Shown here piece after piece: positions 1-7,936 of a DNA stretch of 64,000 nucleotides. The position numbers and the translations under genes are program-made. The number at the start of each line of letters is the position of its first letter. The stretch's first letter is position 1. The notes beneath the pieces are model-generated. The model was not told the DNA's origin and did no database searches. It saw only the letters and a list, made by a program, of their open reading frames with translations. Origin of the DNA: Bacillota bacterium (lineage in GTDB: Bacteria; Bacillota; Syntrophomonadia; Syntrophomonadales; Syntrophomonadaceae). The stretch spans positions 1 through 64,000 of the forward strand of contig JAKPGY010000237.1 of NCBI GenBank assembly GCA_029550685.1, written 5' to 3'.

Positions 1-140
1 AAGTCTATTAATGGTTAGAAGTTCGAGATTGCCACGCCCCTCCGGGGCTCGCAATGACACATAAGATGGCCTTCTGGTATGTCATCGCGAGGAGCGTAGC
101 GACGTGGCGATCTCTTTTTAGCAACTTTTTTGACACTCTC
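1..140 (+). repeat. Dispersed palindromic repeat, copy 1 (short form)
   Basis: This 140-bp non-coding element matches the minus strand of 36744-36930 almost base for base; the other copy carries 47 extra bases. It contains two arms in inverted orientation, one starting GAGATTGCCACG and one that reads GAGATCGCCACG on the other strand, so the single-stranded form should fold into a long imperfect hairpin. The right end (GCAACTTTTTTGACA) runs directly into a terminator-like hairpin. The window begins at or inside its left end. Class is unknown; it resembles a MITE or REP-type element. Confidence 0.8.
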
Positions 141-172
141 ACCGCACTGCAACAATAGCAGTGCGGTTTTTT
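141..172 (+). terminator. Rho-independent terminator-like hairpin
   Basis: A perfect 10-bp inverted repeat (ACCGCACTGC / GCAGTGCGGT, 7-nt loop) is followed on the plus strand by six T. It abuts the repeat end. It points away from the minus-strand gene at 186-488, so it would stop plus-strand transcripts entering from the left; as a hairpin it could also act on the other strand, but there the T-run is missing. Confidence 0.6.
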
Positions 173-185
173 CTTAGTTGCAATC

Positions 186-488
186 TCATTTTCTGGCAGC
201 CTTTGATAATATCTTTTCTGCAATTTTAATAGGTAATTGGTCGATGGAAACCGGCAAATAATCCACCAGGTTTCCACCGACAATTACCCATTGCTTAGCC
301 TGGTCTTCGATCTGCGACAGATTCGGGCAGCATACTTGACAACCACCGACCAGTAGTCCTACGTCAGCATCTTGGTTCACTATTTCTACTTCAGTTGTTT
401 TCAATAGTTCGTTTTTTACCTCGGTTACTAGTCGAGAACGATTAATGATAGGATTGCATCCGCCGCAATACTTGATACGCAGCTTCAT
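186..488 (-). CDS. Small CGGC-motif protein of unknown function
   Basis: A 100-residue protein with no signal peptide or membrane segment. Near the N terminus it carries KYCGGCNP, and in the middle GGCQVCCPN, so five cysteines lie in two clusters suited to metal or redox chemistry. The start is an ATG preceded by AGGAGAAG at good spacing. It lies 177 bp downstream of the 4-hydroxybutyryl-CoA dehydratase gene on the same strand and could be co-transcribed with it. The overall pattern (alternating beta strands and helices around paired cysteines) suggests a thioredoxin-like fold, but this is inference. I do not recognise a named family with certainty. Confidence 0.75.
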   Translation of the reverse strand: MKLRIKYCGGCNPIINRSRLVTEVKNELLKTTEVEIVNQDADVGLLVGGCQVCCPNLSQIEDQAKQWVIVGGNLVDYLPVSIDQLPIKIAEKILSKAARK

Positions 489-665
489 CTAATCACTTCT
501 CCTAATACTGAAGACCGGCTATATAATACTGGCTTAGGCTTAGAATAATTACTATAATTTTGATTGCAAAAATAAATCAGTCTGTTCCGCTTTTAATTCA
601 CTTTCTCAACTGGATTTTTAGCTACGATGCTGTTAATAATCTTACCGAATAACTGCCAGTAATTC

Positions 666-2135
666 TTATTTCCAATCAACATCGGGATTTTCTTTTACAC
701 CACAAAGTTTTTCTGCTAGTTCTTTACGGTGTTCCAGATCTACCAGTCTGGCAATCATAATACGCTGAGCCTGAGGTGATCCGGCACCATGCATGGATTC
801 GGTCAAATACCCTACTGCTGCACAGCCCATGGTCAGATTCTCTATCAGACGCAGCATACGCTGGCGGTTTTCTGGGGGAACAACACCGGTGTTAACATAC
901 TTCTTAACCAGTTCGCCAATTTCAGGGTTTTCAAAGTCTTTTTCCGAGGGCATGGTTACTATCATGCCACCAGCCAAATCCTGGGCTAAGCGGGCAATTT
1001 CATAGGGAAATCTGGTAACATTCTGTTTACAAACATTAGCTAAGAGCAAATCGATTAAATAATTGCCGGCAGCGGTCTTGCGTCCTTCTGCTGAGCATGC
1101 GATACCGCAGGAATAAAGGGTCTCATTAAGGTGGCACATTTCAATGATTTTGTCCTTAACGTGAGACGCTTTTCCTACCCCCTGATAGTCAGTGATGGCC
1201 TTGGCCGCACCGATCAAAGTATCACCGACGCCAACCTTGCATCCGCCATAGCTTTGACGATGATAACCGGCAAAACGTTCTACCAGAGTTCCGGCGAATT
1301 CGGTCTCTCCATCCATGAATATCCTCTCATTGGGTACAAATACATCATTAAAGATGGTCATAACTTCCTGGCCGCCGAAGTGCACATTGCCTATATCTAC
1401 GGTTCCGCCTTCTAATTTCCGTGTATCACAGGATTGACGCCCATAGACATAAATCATACCAGGGGTATCCAGCGGAATCGCAAAACAAATGGCCCATTCT
1501 TTCTCGTCTTCTTTCAAGGCATTGTTAGGCATTACCAGTATTTCATGGGAATTTATCATACCGGTCTGGTGGAGTTTGCATCCACGTACTACAACGCCAT
1601 CGGGCCGTCTTTCTACTACATGCAGGTATGCATCCGGGTCAGGCTGCTGTCCGGGACTCTTAGAGCGATCACCGCGAGCATCAGTCATACAGCCGTCTAC
1701 AGCCAGGTCGTTTTCCTGAACATATTTCATAAAATCGATAAAACGTTGATGGTAGTTGGTACCATGTGCTTTATCAATTTCATAAGTGGTACTGAAAACC
1801 GCATTGAAAGCATCCAGTCCCACACATCTCTGGAAGCAAGAGCCAGTTTTTTGTCCTAACAGACGCTGCATCTTTACCTTCTTGATCAGGTCCTCTGTGC
1901 TCTGATGCAAATGGGTAAAACGGTTTATTTTCTGTCCGGTCAGACTTGAAGTTGCAGTCATTAGGTCTTCATATTCAGGATCTAATGCCAGTTTGTAAGT
2001 CATAGCCATAGCATTAATGGAAGGGCGAATAATAGGATGATCAACGTAGTTCTCTACTTTCTCACCAAACATATAAAGATTAATTTTGAGCTGACGAAGC
2101 TCGTCCAGATATTGTTGCGGAGTTTTTAATGCCAC
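666..2135 (-). CDS. abfD: 4-hydroxybutyryl-CoA dehydratase / vinylacetyl-CoA isomerase
   Basis: This 489-residue flavoenzyme dehydrates 4-hydroxybutyryl-CoA to crotonyl-CoA and isomerises vinylacetyl-CoA, using FAD and an oxygen-sensitive [4Fe-4S] cluster. The length is that of the Clostridium aminobutyricum enzyme. The four cluster ligands known there (Cys99, Cys103, His292, Cys299) are all present here as Cys100, Cys104, His292 and Cys299, the last two in GYHRQSYGGC. The fold is that of acyl-CoA dehydrogenases, with 4-hydroxyphenylacetate 3-hydroxylase-like N and C parts. Translation starts at GTG behind TGAGGTGAT. Product crotonyl-CoA would feed butyrate or acetate metabolism. Paralogues of uncertain substrate exist, so the exact substrate is inferred. 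Confidence 0.93.
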   Translation of the reverse strand: MALKTPQQYLDELRQLKINLYMFGEKVENYVDHPIIRPSINAMAMTYKLALDPEYEDLMTATSSLTGQKINRFTHLHQSTEDLIKKVKMQRLLGQKTGSCFQRCVGLDAFNAVFSTTYEIDKAHGTNYHQRFIDFMKYVQENDLAVDGCMTDARGDRSKSPGQQPDPDAYLHVVERRPDGVVVRGCKLHQTGMINSHEILVMPNNALKEDEKEWAICFAIPLDTPGMIYVYGRQSCDTRKLEGGTVDIGNVHFGGQEVMTIFNDVFVPNERIFMDGETEFAGTLVERFAGYHRQSYGGCKVGVGDTLIGAAKAITDYQGVGKASHVKDKIIEMCHLNETLYSCGIACSAEGRKTAAGNYLIDLLLANVCKQNVTRFPYEIARLAQDLAGGMIVTMPSEKDFENPEIGELVKKYVNTGVVPPENRQRMLRLIENLTMGCAAVGYLTESMHGAGSPQAQRIMIARLVDLEHRKELAEKLCGVKENPDVDWK

Positions 2136-2622
2136 AATAAATCACCTCATTTTCATTTTCTTATCCTATTGCGCTTGTTTTGAGGTATGACCATCCCCTG
2201 AGGAAAATCACGCCTCCCCTGCGCCCCTTACGATCCTGACATTAACTGATGCAAATATCATGCCAACTCCACCAATTACAGAACTACCGAATACATTTTA
2301 TTTTGATCGCCCCTATAGATACCCGCAGGACGAATTTTATCATACTTTTAACAAAATTCCGTAAGCCAGATAATGCCAAACTTGAACCTGAACTGTTACA
2401 ATTGCTGATCAAATGATTCATTTCTGCATCATACTGCAACCCAAAGAAAGTGATTATTGATTATGTTTTCAAAGTGGGAGAGATATAAAACTATCAAGTG
2501 GGGTCCCGATTCAGATCTTAACTGCTACGATTATGGAGCATAGTGATCCATTTTTGGTTCACTATGATTACTGGGGGAAATTCATATGAGCTGAAAAGAC
2601 AAGAAAGGACTAGCGAAAGGTT
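2136..2622. other. Non-coding gap between abfD and the rib operon
   Basis: No credible gene lies in these 487 bp on either strand. The first part should hold the abfD promoter. A near-perfect hairpin sits at 2539-2566 (listed separately). A short plus-strand reading ending near 2488 (VIIDYVFKVGEI then stop) faintly recalls serine-recombinase C-termini, but it is too short to call. Confidence 0.6.
2539..2566. repeat. Near-perfect 12-bp hairpin with T4 loop
   Basis: CATAGTGATCCA and TGGTTCACTATG pair over 12 positions with a single mismatch around a TTTT loop. No T-run follows on either strand, so it is not an ordinary terminator. It lies about 100 bp past the ribH stop, beyond the rib operon terminator. 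Function unknown. Confidence 0.6.
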
Positions 2623-2660
2623 AAAAAAAGACCTCTGCCTTGTAGCATAGCAGAGGTCTT
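2623..2660 (-). terminator. Rho-independent terminator of the rib operon
   Basis: An 11-bp perfect stem (AAGACCTCTGC / GCAGAGGTCTT) is followed on the minus strand by seven T. It begins 8 bp after the ribH stop codon. Confidence 0.9.
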
Positions 2661-2667
2661 GGGTTTG

Positions 2668-3129
2668 TTACATGAGCTGTTTCATTAAATTAATCATTTC
2701 GATAGCGCTATTGGCAGCATCCACTCCCTTATTACCTGCTTTGGTCCCAGCACGTTCAATGGCCTGTTCAATGGTATCAGCGGTTATTATCCCGTAGATT
2801 ACCGGTACTCCTGTGCTAAGTGCTACCTGAGCTACTCCTTTGGTAACCTCAGCTGACACATATTCGAAATGGGGGGTGGCACCACGGATAACCGCTCCCA
2901 GACATATTACAGCATCATAGCCACGCTGCACCATTTTTTGGGCTACTAAAGGTATCTCAAATGCCCCTGGTACCCATACCACATCAATATCTTGTTGATT
3001 TACATTATGACGTACCAGAGTATCCAAACAACCCGATAGCAGTTTATTGGTTATGAACTCATTGAACCTAGATACCACTATACCTATTCGCTGCCCATCT
3101 CCTACTAGTTTTCCTTCCAATACCCGCAC
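2668..3129 (-). CDS. ribH: 6,7-dimethyl-8-ribityllumazine synthase
   Basis: RibH condenses 5-amino-6-ribitylaminouracil with 3,4-dihydroxy-2-butanone 4-phosphate to give lumazine, the penultimate step to riboflavin. Family motifs are clear: [19 protein letters not shown] with the catalytic-site histidine, and [10 protein letters not shown] chose the GTG at 3127-3129 (153 residues). It lies 7 nt after AGGAGG and aligns with the Bacillus N terminus ([10 protein letters not shown]). The ATG two codons upstream sits only one base from the ribosome-binding site. It is the last gene of the rib operon, 17 bp after ribBA. Confidence 0.95.
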   Translation of the reverse strand: MRVLEGKLVGDGQRIGIVVSRFNEFITNKLLSGCLDTLVRHNVNQQDIDVVWVPGAFEIPLVAQKMVQRGYDAVICLGAVIRGATPHFEYVSAEVTKGVAQVALSTGVPVIYGIITADTIEQAIERAGTKAGNKGVDAANSAIEMINLMKQLM

Positions 3130-3146
3130 TGCCATTCCTCCTCTGT

Positions 3147-4343
3147 TTATATTCCTGCCAATATATGGCCCATTTTCTCTTTCTTAGTCTGCAGGTAGAA
3201 GCGGTTTTCAGCTTTGCTGGGGATCTCAATGGGAACTCGTTCAACCACTTCCAATCCATATCCTTCCAGGCCTTTAATCTTCTTGGGGTTATTAGTCATA
3301 AGCCGCATTTTACGGACTCCCAGATCAACCAATATCTGTGCACCAATACCATAATCACGCAAATCTTCAGGAAAACCCAATTCCAAGTTGGCTTCCACCG
3401 TATCCCGGCCATGATCTTGTAAATGATAGGCACGTATTTTGTTTACCAGCCCGATTCCGCGGCCCTCCTGGCGCATATAGAGCAGTACTCCTTTACCAGC
3501 TCTTTCAATCATGGTTAGAGCCGTGGCCAGCTGTTCTCCACAGTCACACCGATTGGATGCAAATACATCCCCAGTAAGGCATTCAGAATGTACCCGCACT
3601 AAAACTGGTTCATCCTCATCCCATTCCCCTTTAATCAGAGCCAAATGTCCCTTGTTATCCAACAAGGACTCATAAGCTACTGCCATAAACTCTCCATATT
3701 GAGTAGGCAGCTTGGTATCGGCTACTCTGGTGATCAGTTTTTCCGTCCGGCGCCGGTATTCTATCAGGTCGGCTATGGTAACAATTTTAAGGTTATGCTC
3801 TTTGGCAAACTCCATCAACTCTGGAACTCGCGCCATACTTCCATCACTGCTCATGATTTCGCAGATAACTGCTGCAGGGTACAACCCCGCCAATCGAGCT
3901 AAGTCTATGGAACCCTCAGTATGGCCGGCTCTCCGCAGGACCCCTCCTTCTTTATACCGCAGGGGGAAAATATGTCCTGGTTTACGAAAATCAGCCGGTT
4001 TTGATTCAGGAGACAGTAAAGCAGCTACCGTTGCAGCTCTTTCATGAGCAGAAATACCGGTAGTAGTTGTTTTATAGTCTACCGAAACCGTAAAGGCCGT
4101 TTCGTGATTATCTGTGTTGTCCATGACCATGGGCTGTATTTCCAATTCATCCAGCCGCTCACCAGTCATCGGCACGCAGATAAGACCCTTGGCATAGGAG
4201 GCCATAAAATTTATTATTTCTGGGGTAGCCTTTTCCGCAGCTACAATAATATCGCCCTCATTTTCCCGGTCCTCGTCATCCACCAGAATTACCATTTTGC
4301 CTTCCCGAATGTCGTTTATCGCTTCTTCAATGGTGTTAAACAT
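3147..4343 (-). CDS. ribBA: Bifunctional DHBP synthase / GTP cyclohydrolase II
   Basis: A 398-residue fusion supplying both precursors of riboflavin: the N-terminal half makes 3,4-dihydroxy-2-butanone 4-phosphate from ribulose 5-phosphate, the C-terminal half opens [13 protein letters not shown] (residues 22-31) is the acidic active-site loop of the first domain. The zinc cysteines of the second are Cys255, Cys266 and Cys268 ([16 protein letters not shown]), followed by RQEGRGIGL. The ATG start follows TAAGGAGGAACG. Only 14 bp separate it from ribE. Usual fusion length for Firmicutes. Confidence 0.96.
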   Translation of the reverse strand: MFNTIEEAINDIREGKMVILVDDEDRENEGDIIVAAEKATPEIINFMASYAKGLICVPMTGERLDELEIQPMVMDNTDNHETAFTVSVDYKTTTTGISAHERAATVAALLSPESKPADFRKPGHIFPLRYKEGGVLRRAGHTEGSIDLARLAGLYPAAVICEIMSSDGSMARVPELMEFAKEHNLKIVTIADLIEYRRRTEKLITRVADTKLPTQYGEFMAVAYESLLDNKGHLALIKGEWDEDEPVLVRVHSECLTGDVFASNRCDCGEQLATALTMIERAGKGVLLYMRQEGRGIGLVNKIRAYHLQDHGRDTVEANLELGFPEDLRDYGIGAQILVDLGVRKMRLMTNNPKKIKGLEGYGLEVVERVPIEIPSKAENRFYLQTKKEKMGHILAGI

Positions 4344-4357
4344 TATTTCGTTCCTCC

Positions 4358-5005
4358 TTACATAAAACCGTGCTCGGCCAAGAATGATACATCCAATTCC
4401 TGTTTAACTTTGGAACCATTATGTTTCATTAAAAAATGCACATACCTGCCAATGATATCGCTTTCCAGGTTAACTCTGTCCCCTGTTTTTTTGCTGCCCA
4501 GAATCGTGGCATGGGCAGAATGGGGAATTAAAGAAACAGTAAAACTGTCAGTAAATACATCCACTACGGTAAGACTAATCCCATCTATAGCAACTGATCC
4601 TTTAGGGATCACATATTGTAACAACTCACCAGGGGCCTGGATCCTGTAAATGATCGCTATCTCCAAAACCTGTTTTTGGACAATAATACCTACTGCGTCA
4701 ACATGTCCGAGGACTATATGGCCTCCCAGCCTCCCACCAAGTTTTAAGGCTCGCTCCAAGTTGACCGGGCTGCCTGGTTTTAATTCCTTTAAATTGGTTT
4801 TACTTATAGTTTCCGGCATAACATCAGCCGTAAAATGCTGGGAATCAAAGGAAACTACGGTCAGACAAACCCCATTAACCGCAATACTGTCCCCCACCGC
4901 AACATCTTCCAATACTTTGCTGGCCTTGATCTGAATTTGGGCTGAGTTAGATTGTTGATTTATACGCTGTACATAACCTATTTCTTCGATGATTCCGGTG
5001 AACAC
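4358..5005 (-). CDS. ribE: Riboflavin synthase, alpha subunit
   Basis: This 215-residue enzyme dismutates two lumazines to riboflavin. It has the typical two lumazine-binding repeats: the first starts [10 protein letters not shown] and holds GVCLTVV, the second holds GHIVLGHVD and GISLTVVD. The start is GTG; its AAGGTGG ribosome-binding site lies in the last codons of ribD, only 4 bp upstream, so the two are probably translationally coupled. The C-terminal tail (residues after about 195) is slightly longer than usual. Called ribE here as in Bacillus; some schemes use ribC. Confidence 0.95.
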   Translation of the reverse strand: MFTGIIEEIGYVQRINQQSNSAQIQIKASKVLEDVAVGDSIAVNGVCLTVVSFDSQHFTADVMPETISKTNLKELKPGSPVNLERALKLGGRLGGHIVLGHVDAVGIIVQKQVLEIAIIYRIQAPGELLQYVIPKGSVAIDGISLTVVDVFTDSFTVSLIPHSAHATILGSKKTGDRVNLESDIIGRYVHFLMKHNGSKVKQELDVSFLAEHGFM

Positions 5006-5009
5006 TACC

Positions 5010-6113
5010 TCACCACCTTGTGTATGCTTCTATTAGCAAGTCATCTCCAATTTGCTGCTGCTGTATATCATGCAATAGTATTGCTTCATCCATGGAAGCT
5101 GCTCCTGACCCTCCAACTGGCCCTGGAGCCTGACTGCCCCCAATTATTTTGGGTGCAATAAACCAGTATAGTTTGTCGACCAACTTTTGCTCCAATAAGG
5201 AAGCGTTTAATCCAGCTCCTCCTTCCACCAGTACACTAATCATACCTCGTTTGCCCAGGTCATCCATAACCTGGCTCAGATCAAGATTATTTTGAGTTCC
5301 ATCGATACGGATTACTTCCAACCCTTTTTGTTTTAATGCCTTTTCACGCCCACGATCAGCATTGCGGGATGTATATACCAGGGTAGTCTGCTTTCTACTA
5401 GTATTTGCAATTTGGCTATCCAAGGGCAGATCCAGCTGCCCGTCAACAATTATGCGCACCGGATCCCGGGCGGTGGGATCATCTAAGCGGGTATTCAGCA
5501 TGGGATCGTCCGCCAGCACGGTCCCGATACCTGCCATTATGGCATCATAGCGGTTGCGAAGCTGATGCACATATCGCCTGGCTTCCGGAGAGGTAATCCA
5601 TCGGGAATTTCCCTTCCGGGTTGCAATTTTACCATCCAAAGTTATGGCAGTTTTCAAGGCCACAAAAGGCCGATTGGTGGTTATAAACTTAAAAAAAGCT
5701 TCATTAAGCCGGCGAGCTGGTTCTTCTAATACTCCAACCTTGGTTTCAATGCCGGCATTATTTAGTATTTCAATACCTTGCCCCGCTACCAGCGGATTGG
5801 GATCAAGTACTGCAGCTACTACTCTCTTAATGCCTGCTTCTATTAATGCGTTAACGCAGGGTGGAGTTCTCCCATAATGACTGCATGGTTCCAAGGTGAC
5901 GTAAATATCTGCTCCCCGAGCTTGTTCCCCTGCCTGGCGAAGAGCATGGATTTCTGCATGAGGTGTACCGGCCTTTTGATGATAACCTTCGCCGACTATA
6001 ATACCATTCTTTACTATTACTGCTCCCACCACCGGGTTAGGACTGGTACGTCCCAGACCTAGTGCAGCCAGTTGTAAAGCTCTTTGCATGTAATGATGGT
6101 CATCATTACTCAT
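5010..6113 (-). CDS. ribD: Bifunctional pyrimidine deaminase / reductase RibD
   Basis: A 367-residue enzyme with an N-terminal cytidine-deaminase-like domain and a C-terminal DHFR-like reductase, catalysing the second and third steps of riboflavin synthesis with NADPH. Zinc ligands are His52 with catalytic Glu54 (HAEIHAL), Cys77 and Cys86 (LEPCSHYGRTPPC). The reductase half starts around residue 150 (VALKTAITLDGKIA) and includes RDPVRIIVDG. It is the first gene of the operon and sits just behind the riboswitch-controlled terminator. Confidence 0.96.
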   Translation of the reverse strand: MSNDDHHYMQRALQLAALGLGRTSPNPVVGAVIVKNGIIVGEGYHQKAGTPHAEIHALRQAGEQARGADIYVTLEPCSHYGRTPPCVNALIEAGIKRVVAAVLDPNPLVAGQGIEILNNAGIETKVGVLEEPARRLNEAFFKFITTNRPFVALKTAITLDGKIATRKGNSRWITSPEARRYVHQLRNRYDAIMAGIGTVLADDPMLNTRLDDPTARDPVRIIVDGQLDLPLDSQIANTSRKQTTLVYTSRNADRGREKALKQKGLEVIRIDGTQNNLDLSQVMDDLGKRGMISVLVEGGAGLNASLLEQKLVDKLYWFIAPKIIGGSQAPGPVGGSGAASMDEAILLHDIQQQQIGDDLLIEAYTRW

Positions 6114-6144
6114 TTGAATTCCACCCTATATCGAAAATGGGGAA

Positions 6145-6176
6145 TAAAAAAACTCCGCAATGTTCTTCGGAGTTTA
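6145..6176 (-). terminator. Riboswitch-controlled terminator before ribD
   Basis: On the minus strand AAACTCCG and CGGAGTTT pair around a 10-nt loop and run into a T-tract. It lies between the FMN aptamer and ribD, about 32 bp upstream of the start codon. This is the expected position for FMN-dependent premature termination. Confidence 0.88.
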
Positions 6177-6187
6177 AATGCACAAGT

Positions 6188-6220
6188 AATATGGCATCAC
6201 AAAGCGCGCCACGCCATATT
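6188..6220 (-). promoter_or_regulatory. Extra hairpin between FMN aptamer and terminator
   Basis: AATATGGC and GCCATATT pair perfectly (8 bp) around a 17-nt loop in the linker of the expression platform. It could be part of the antiterminator exchange or an independent spacer stem. Its role cannot be decided without folding. Confidence 0.5.
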
Positions 6221-6226
6221 ATTTTT

Positions 6227-6333
6227 CTTCTCCCATCCAGACTGTCACTGTCGGCCCCGGAATTTCACCGGATCCTGCCTTACGGCTCGCGGGCTATACC
6301 GCCGATAGGGAATTTCACCCATCCCCGAAGAAA
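6227..6333 (-). ncRNA. FMN riboswitch (RFN element)
   Basis: Read on the minus strand, the leader holds the conserved RFN blocks in order: CTTCGGGGATGGGTGAAATT, a GGCGGTA block, CCGCGAGCC, GGATCCGGTGAAATTCCGG and GACAGT followed by GGATGGGAGAAG. These build the six-helix FMN aptamer. Its position ahead of ribD-ribE-ribBA-ribH and the downstream terminator imply that bound FMN lowers transcription of the operon. Confidence 0.96.
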
Positions 6334-6356
6334 AATTATCCTATTCAATTGCCTTA

Positions 6357-6386
6357 ATATTAGCACTTACCTGAGCCGGCGGTCAA
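6357..6386 (-). promoter_or_regulatory. Probable sigma-A promoter of the rib operon
   Basis: TTGACC (6381-6386) and TAATAT (6357-6362) are spaced by 18 bp on the minus strand, placing the start just upstream of the riboswitch. The -35 hexamer overlaps the rpe stop codon. The match is moderate. Confidence 0.45.
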
Positions 6387-7039
6387 TAGGCCACTGCTTT
6401 CTTAAGGTCAACTATGGCCTGATTGGGGTTAGGAGAGTGAAATATAAAAGACCCCGCCACTAAAACATTAGCCCCGGCCTGAACTACCTTGCGTCCGGTT
6501 TCGAGATTAATTCCTCCATCCACCTGAATCAATAAATCTTTGTTCATTTCTGCAGATATCTTCTTTACCTGTTCGATCTTGCTGATAACACCCGGTATAA
6601 AATCTTGTCCTCCAAAACCTGGATTAACGCTCATAACCAAAATTAAATCAATATCTGCCAGGCTGGGTTCCACTAAGCAGACTGGTGTGGCCGGATTTAA
6701 AGCTACTCCCGGACGGCACCCGCATTCCCTGATTAAATTAATGGTACGGTTAAGATGTCGGCAGGTTTCCACATGAACCGTAATAAAATCTGCTCCTGCT
6801 TTAGCAAAAGCCGGGATATGCATATCCGGGTTTTCGATCATAAGATGAACGTCAAAAACCAGTTTACTAACTGCTCTTAGGTCTGTTACTACCTGCGGGC
6901 CAATGGTAATATTGGGCACAAAATGTCCATCCATTACATCTATATGCAGCCAATCGGCTCCTGCCTGCTCCACCTGAAAAATTTCCTCTCCCAACCGGGC
7001 AAAATTAGCGGACAATATAGAGGGGGCTAGCAATATCAT
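6383..7039 (-). CDS. rpe: Ribulose-phosphate 3-epimerase
   Basis: A 218-residue TIM-barrel enzyme interconverting ribulose 5-phosphate and xylulose 5-phosphate. Family landmarks are APSILSANFARLG at the N terminus, HIDVMDGHFVPNI (metal-binding His and Asp), VMSVNPGFGGQ and QVDGGI. Its start codon overlaps the rsgA stop codon (ATGA), so it is coupled to rsgA, the order seen in Bacillus. It is the last gene of the long priA-to-rpe transcription unit; no terminator is evident before the rib leader. Confidence 0.96.
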   Translation of the reverse strand: MILLAPSILSANFARLGEEIFQVEQAGADWLHIDVMDGHFVPNITIGPQVVTDLRAVSKLVFDVHLMIENPDMHIPAFAKAGADFITVHVETCRHLNRTINLIRECGCRPGVALNPATPVCLVEPSLADIDLILVMSVNPGFGGQDFIPGVISKIEQVKKISAEMNKDLLIQVDGGINLETGRKVVQAGANVLVAGSFIFHSPNPNQAIVDLKKAVAY

Positions 7040-7920
7040 CGATAATTTTTCTCCTTTTCCATTACTTCTTCCAAAAGTTGAATATAATTATTATAACGGA
7101 AGTCAGGTATCTTCCCGTCGGTCAGGGCGTTTTTCACTCCACACTGTTTTTCCCGGAAATGCAAACAGTCTGCAAACCTGCATTCCTTTTTGAGTTCCCC
7201 AAAATCAGGATAATAATCAGCTAATTCGGTGCTTTTTAATGCGGGCAGGTCTAAAACACTAAATCCCGGCGTATCAGCAATCCATCCATTGTTTTGAATC
7301 GGGAAAAGTTCTACATGGCGAGTGGTATGCCTACCTCGTCCAATTTTTCTGCTTACCTCCTGGGTTTTTAAGCTTGGACCATCAACCAGAGCGTTTATAA
7401 GACTGGTCTTACCCACTCCACTGGGACCAGCCAAAACCGCAATCTGACCTTGGAGCAAGTCGCGAACCTCTTCCAGGTTGTATTGCTGCTTAGCAGAGAT
7501 GGATAATACCTTAAATCCTGCTTGGGGATAATAATCCTTGATCAAAACCGCTTTGGGATCTGGATTTAAATCACATTTGTTCAATATTATACATGGTACC
7601 ACGTTCTGCAGGCCTGCCAACAACAGCAGCCGGTCCAGCAGAGTAAGACTAGGAGACGGTCTGTCATATGCCATAACGATGAGTACCATAGTTACATTAG
7701 CTATTTTGGGCCGGTACAACAGGTTTTTTCTCTCCTGTATATTTTCAAGGATACCCCGTCCGGAATCCAAGGGGGTAAAAGTTACCCAGTCACCGCTTAC
7801 TACAGTACTTTTCAGCTTGCCACGGATTTTACATTCGTAAACCTGTCCATCCAGAGTTTGCACATAGTAAAAACCACTGTAGTTTTTAAATACCAGTCCG
7901 ACGGATTCCTGGCCGGTCAT
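7036..7920 (-). CDS. rsgA: Ribosome small-subunit-dependent GTPase A
   Basis: RsgA (YloQ/CpgA) is a circularly permuted GTPase acting in 30S maturation. In 294 residues it has an N-terminal OB-fold, then the G4 motif ILNKCD ahead of G1 GPSGVGKTSLIN, which shows the permutation, then DTPGFS (G3). A C-terminal zinc finger follows (ECRFADC, H, C in CLHFREKQC). The ATG follows AGGAGGTTTTT. In Bacillus this protein is a substrate of the PrkC kinase, whose gene lies 16 bp upstream here. Confidence 0.95.
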   Translation of the reverse strand: MTGQESVGLVFKNYSGFYYVQTLDGQVYECKIRGKLKSTVVSGDWVTFTPLDSGRGILENIQERKNLLYRPKIANVTMVLIVMAYDRPSPSLTLLDRLLLLAGLQNVVPCIILNKCDLNPDPKAVLIKDYYPQAGFKVLSISAKQQYNLEEVRDLLQGQIAVLAGPSGVGKTSLINALVDGPSLKTQEVSRKIGRGRHTTRHVELFPIQNNGWIADTPGFSVLDLPALKSTELADYYPDFGELKKECRFADCLHFREKQCGVKNALTDGKIPDFRYNNYIQLLEEVMEKEKNYR

Positions 7921-7936
7921 AAAAACCTCCTTATGT

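Noticed and set aside
1434-1859. 141-codon plus-strand open frame
   Set aside because: Fully antisense to abfD, whose family match and cluster ligands are unambiguous.
2360-2490. Possible serine-recombinase C-terminal remnant
   Set aside because: Only about 12-20 protein-like codons with frame breaks; too short to support a pseudogene call.
4044-4649. 201-codon plus-strand open frame
   Set aside because: It lies opposite ribBA and ribE, has no ribosome-binding site and has the composition of an antisense shadow.
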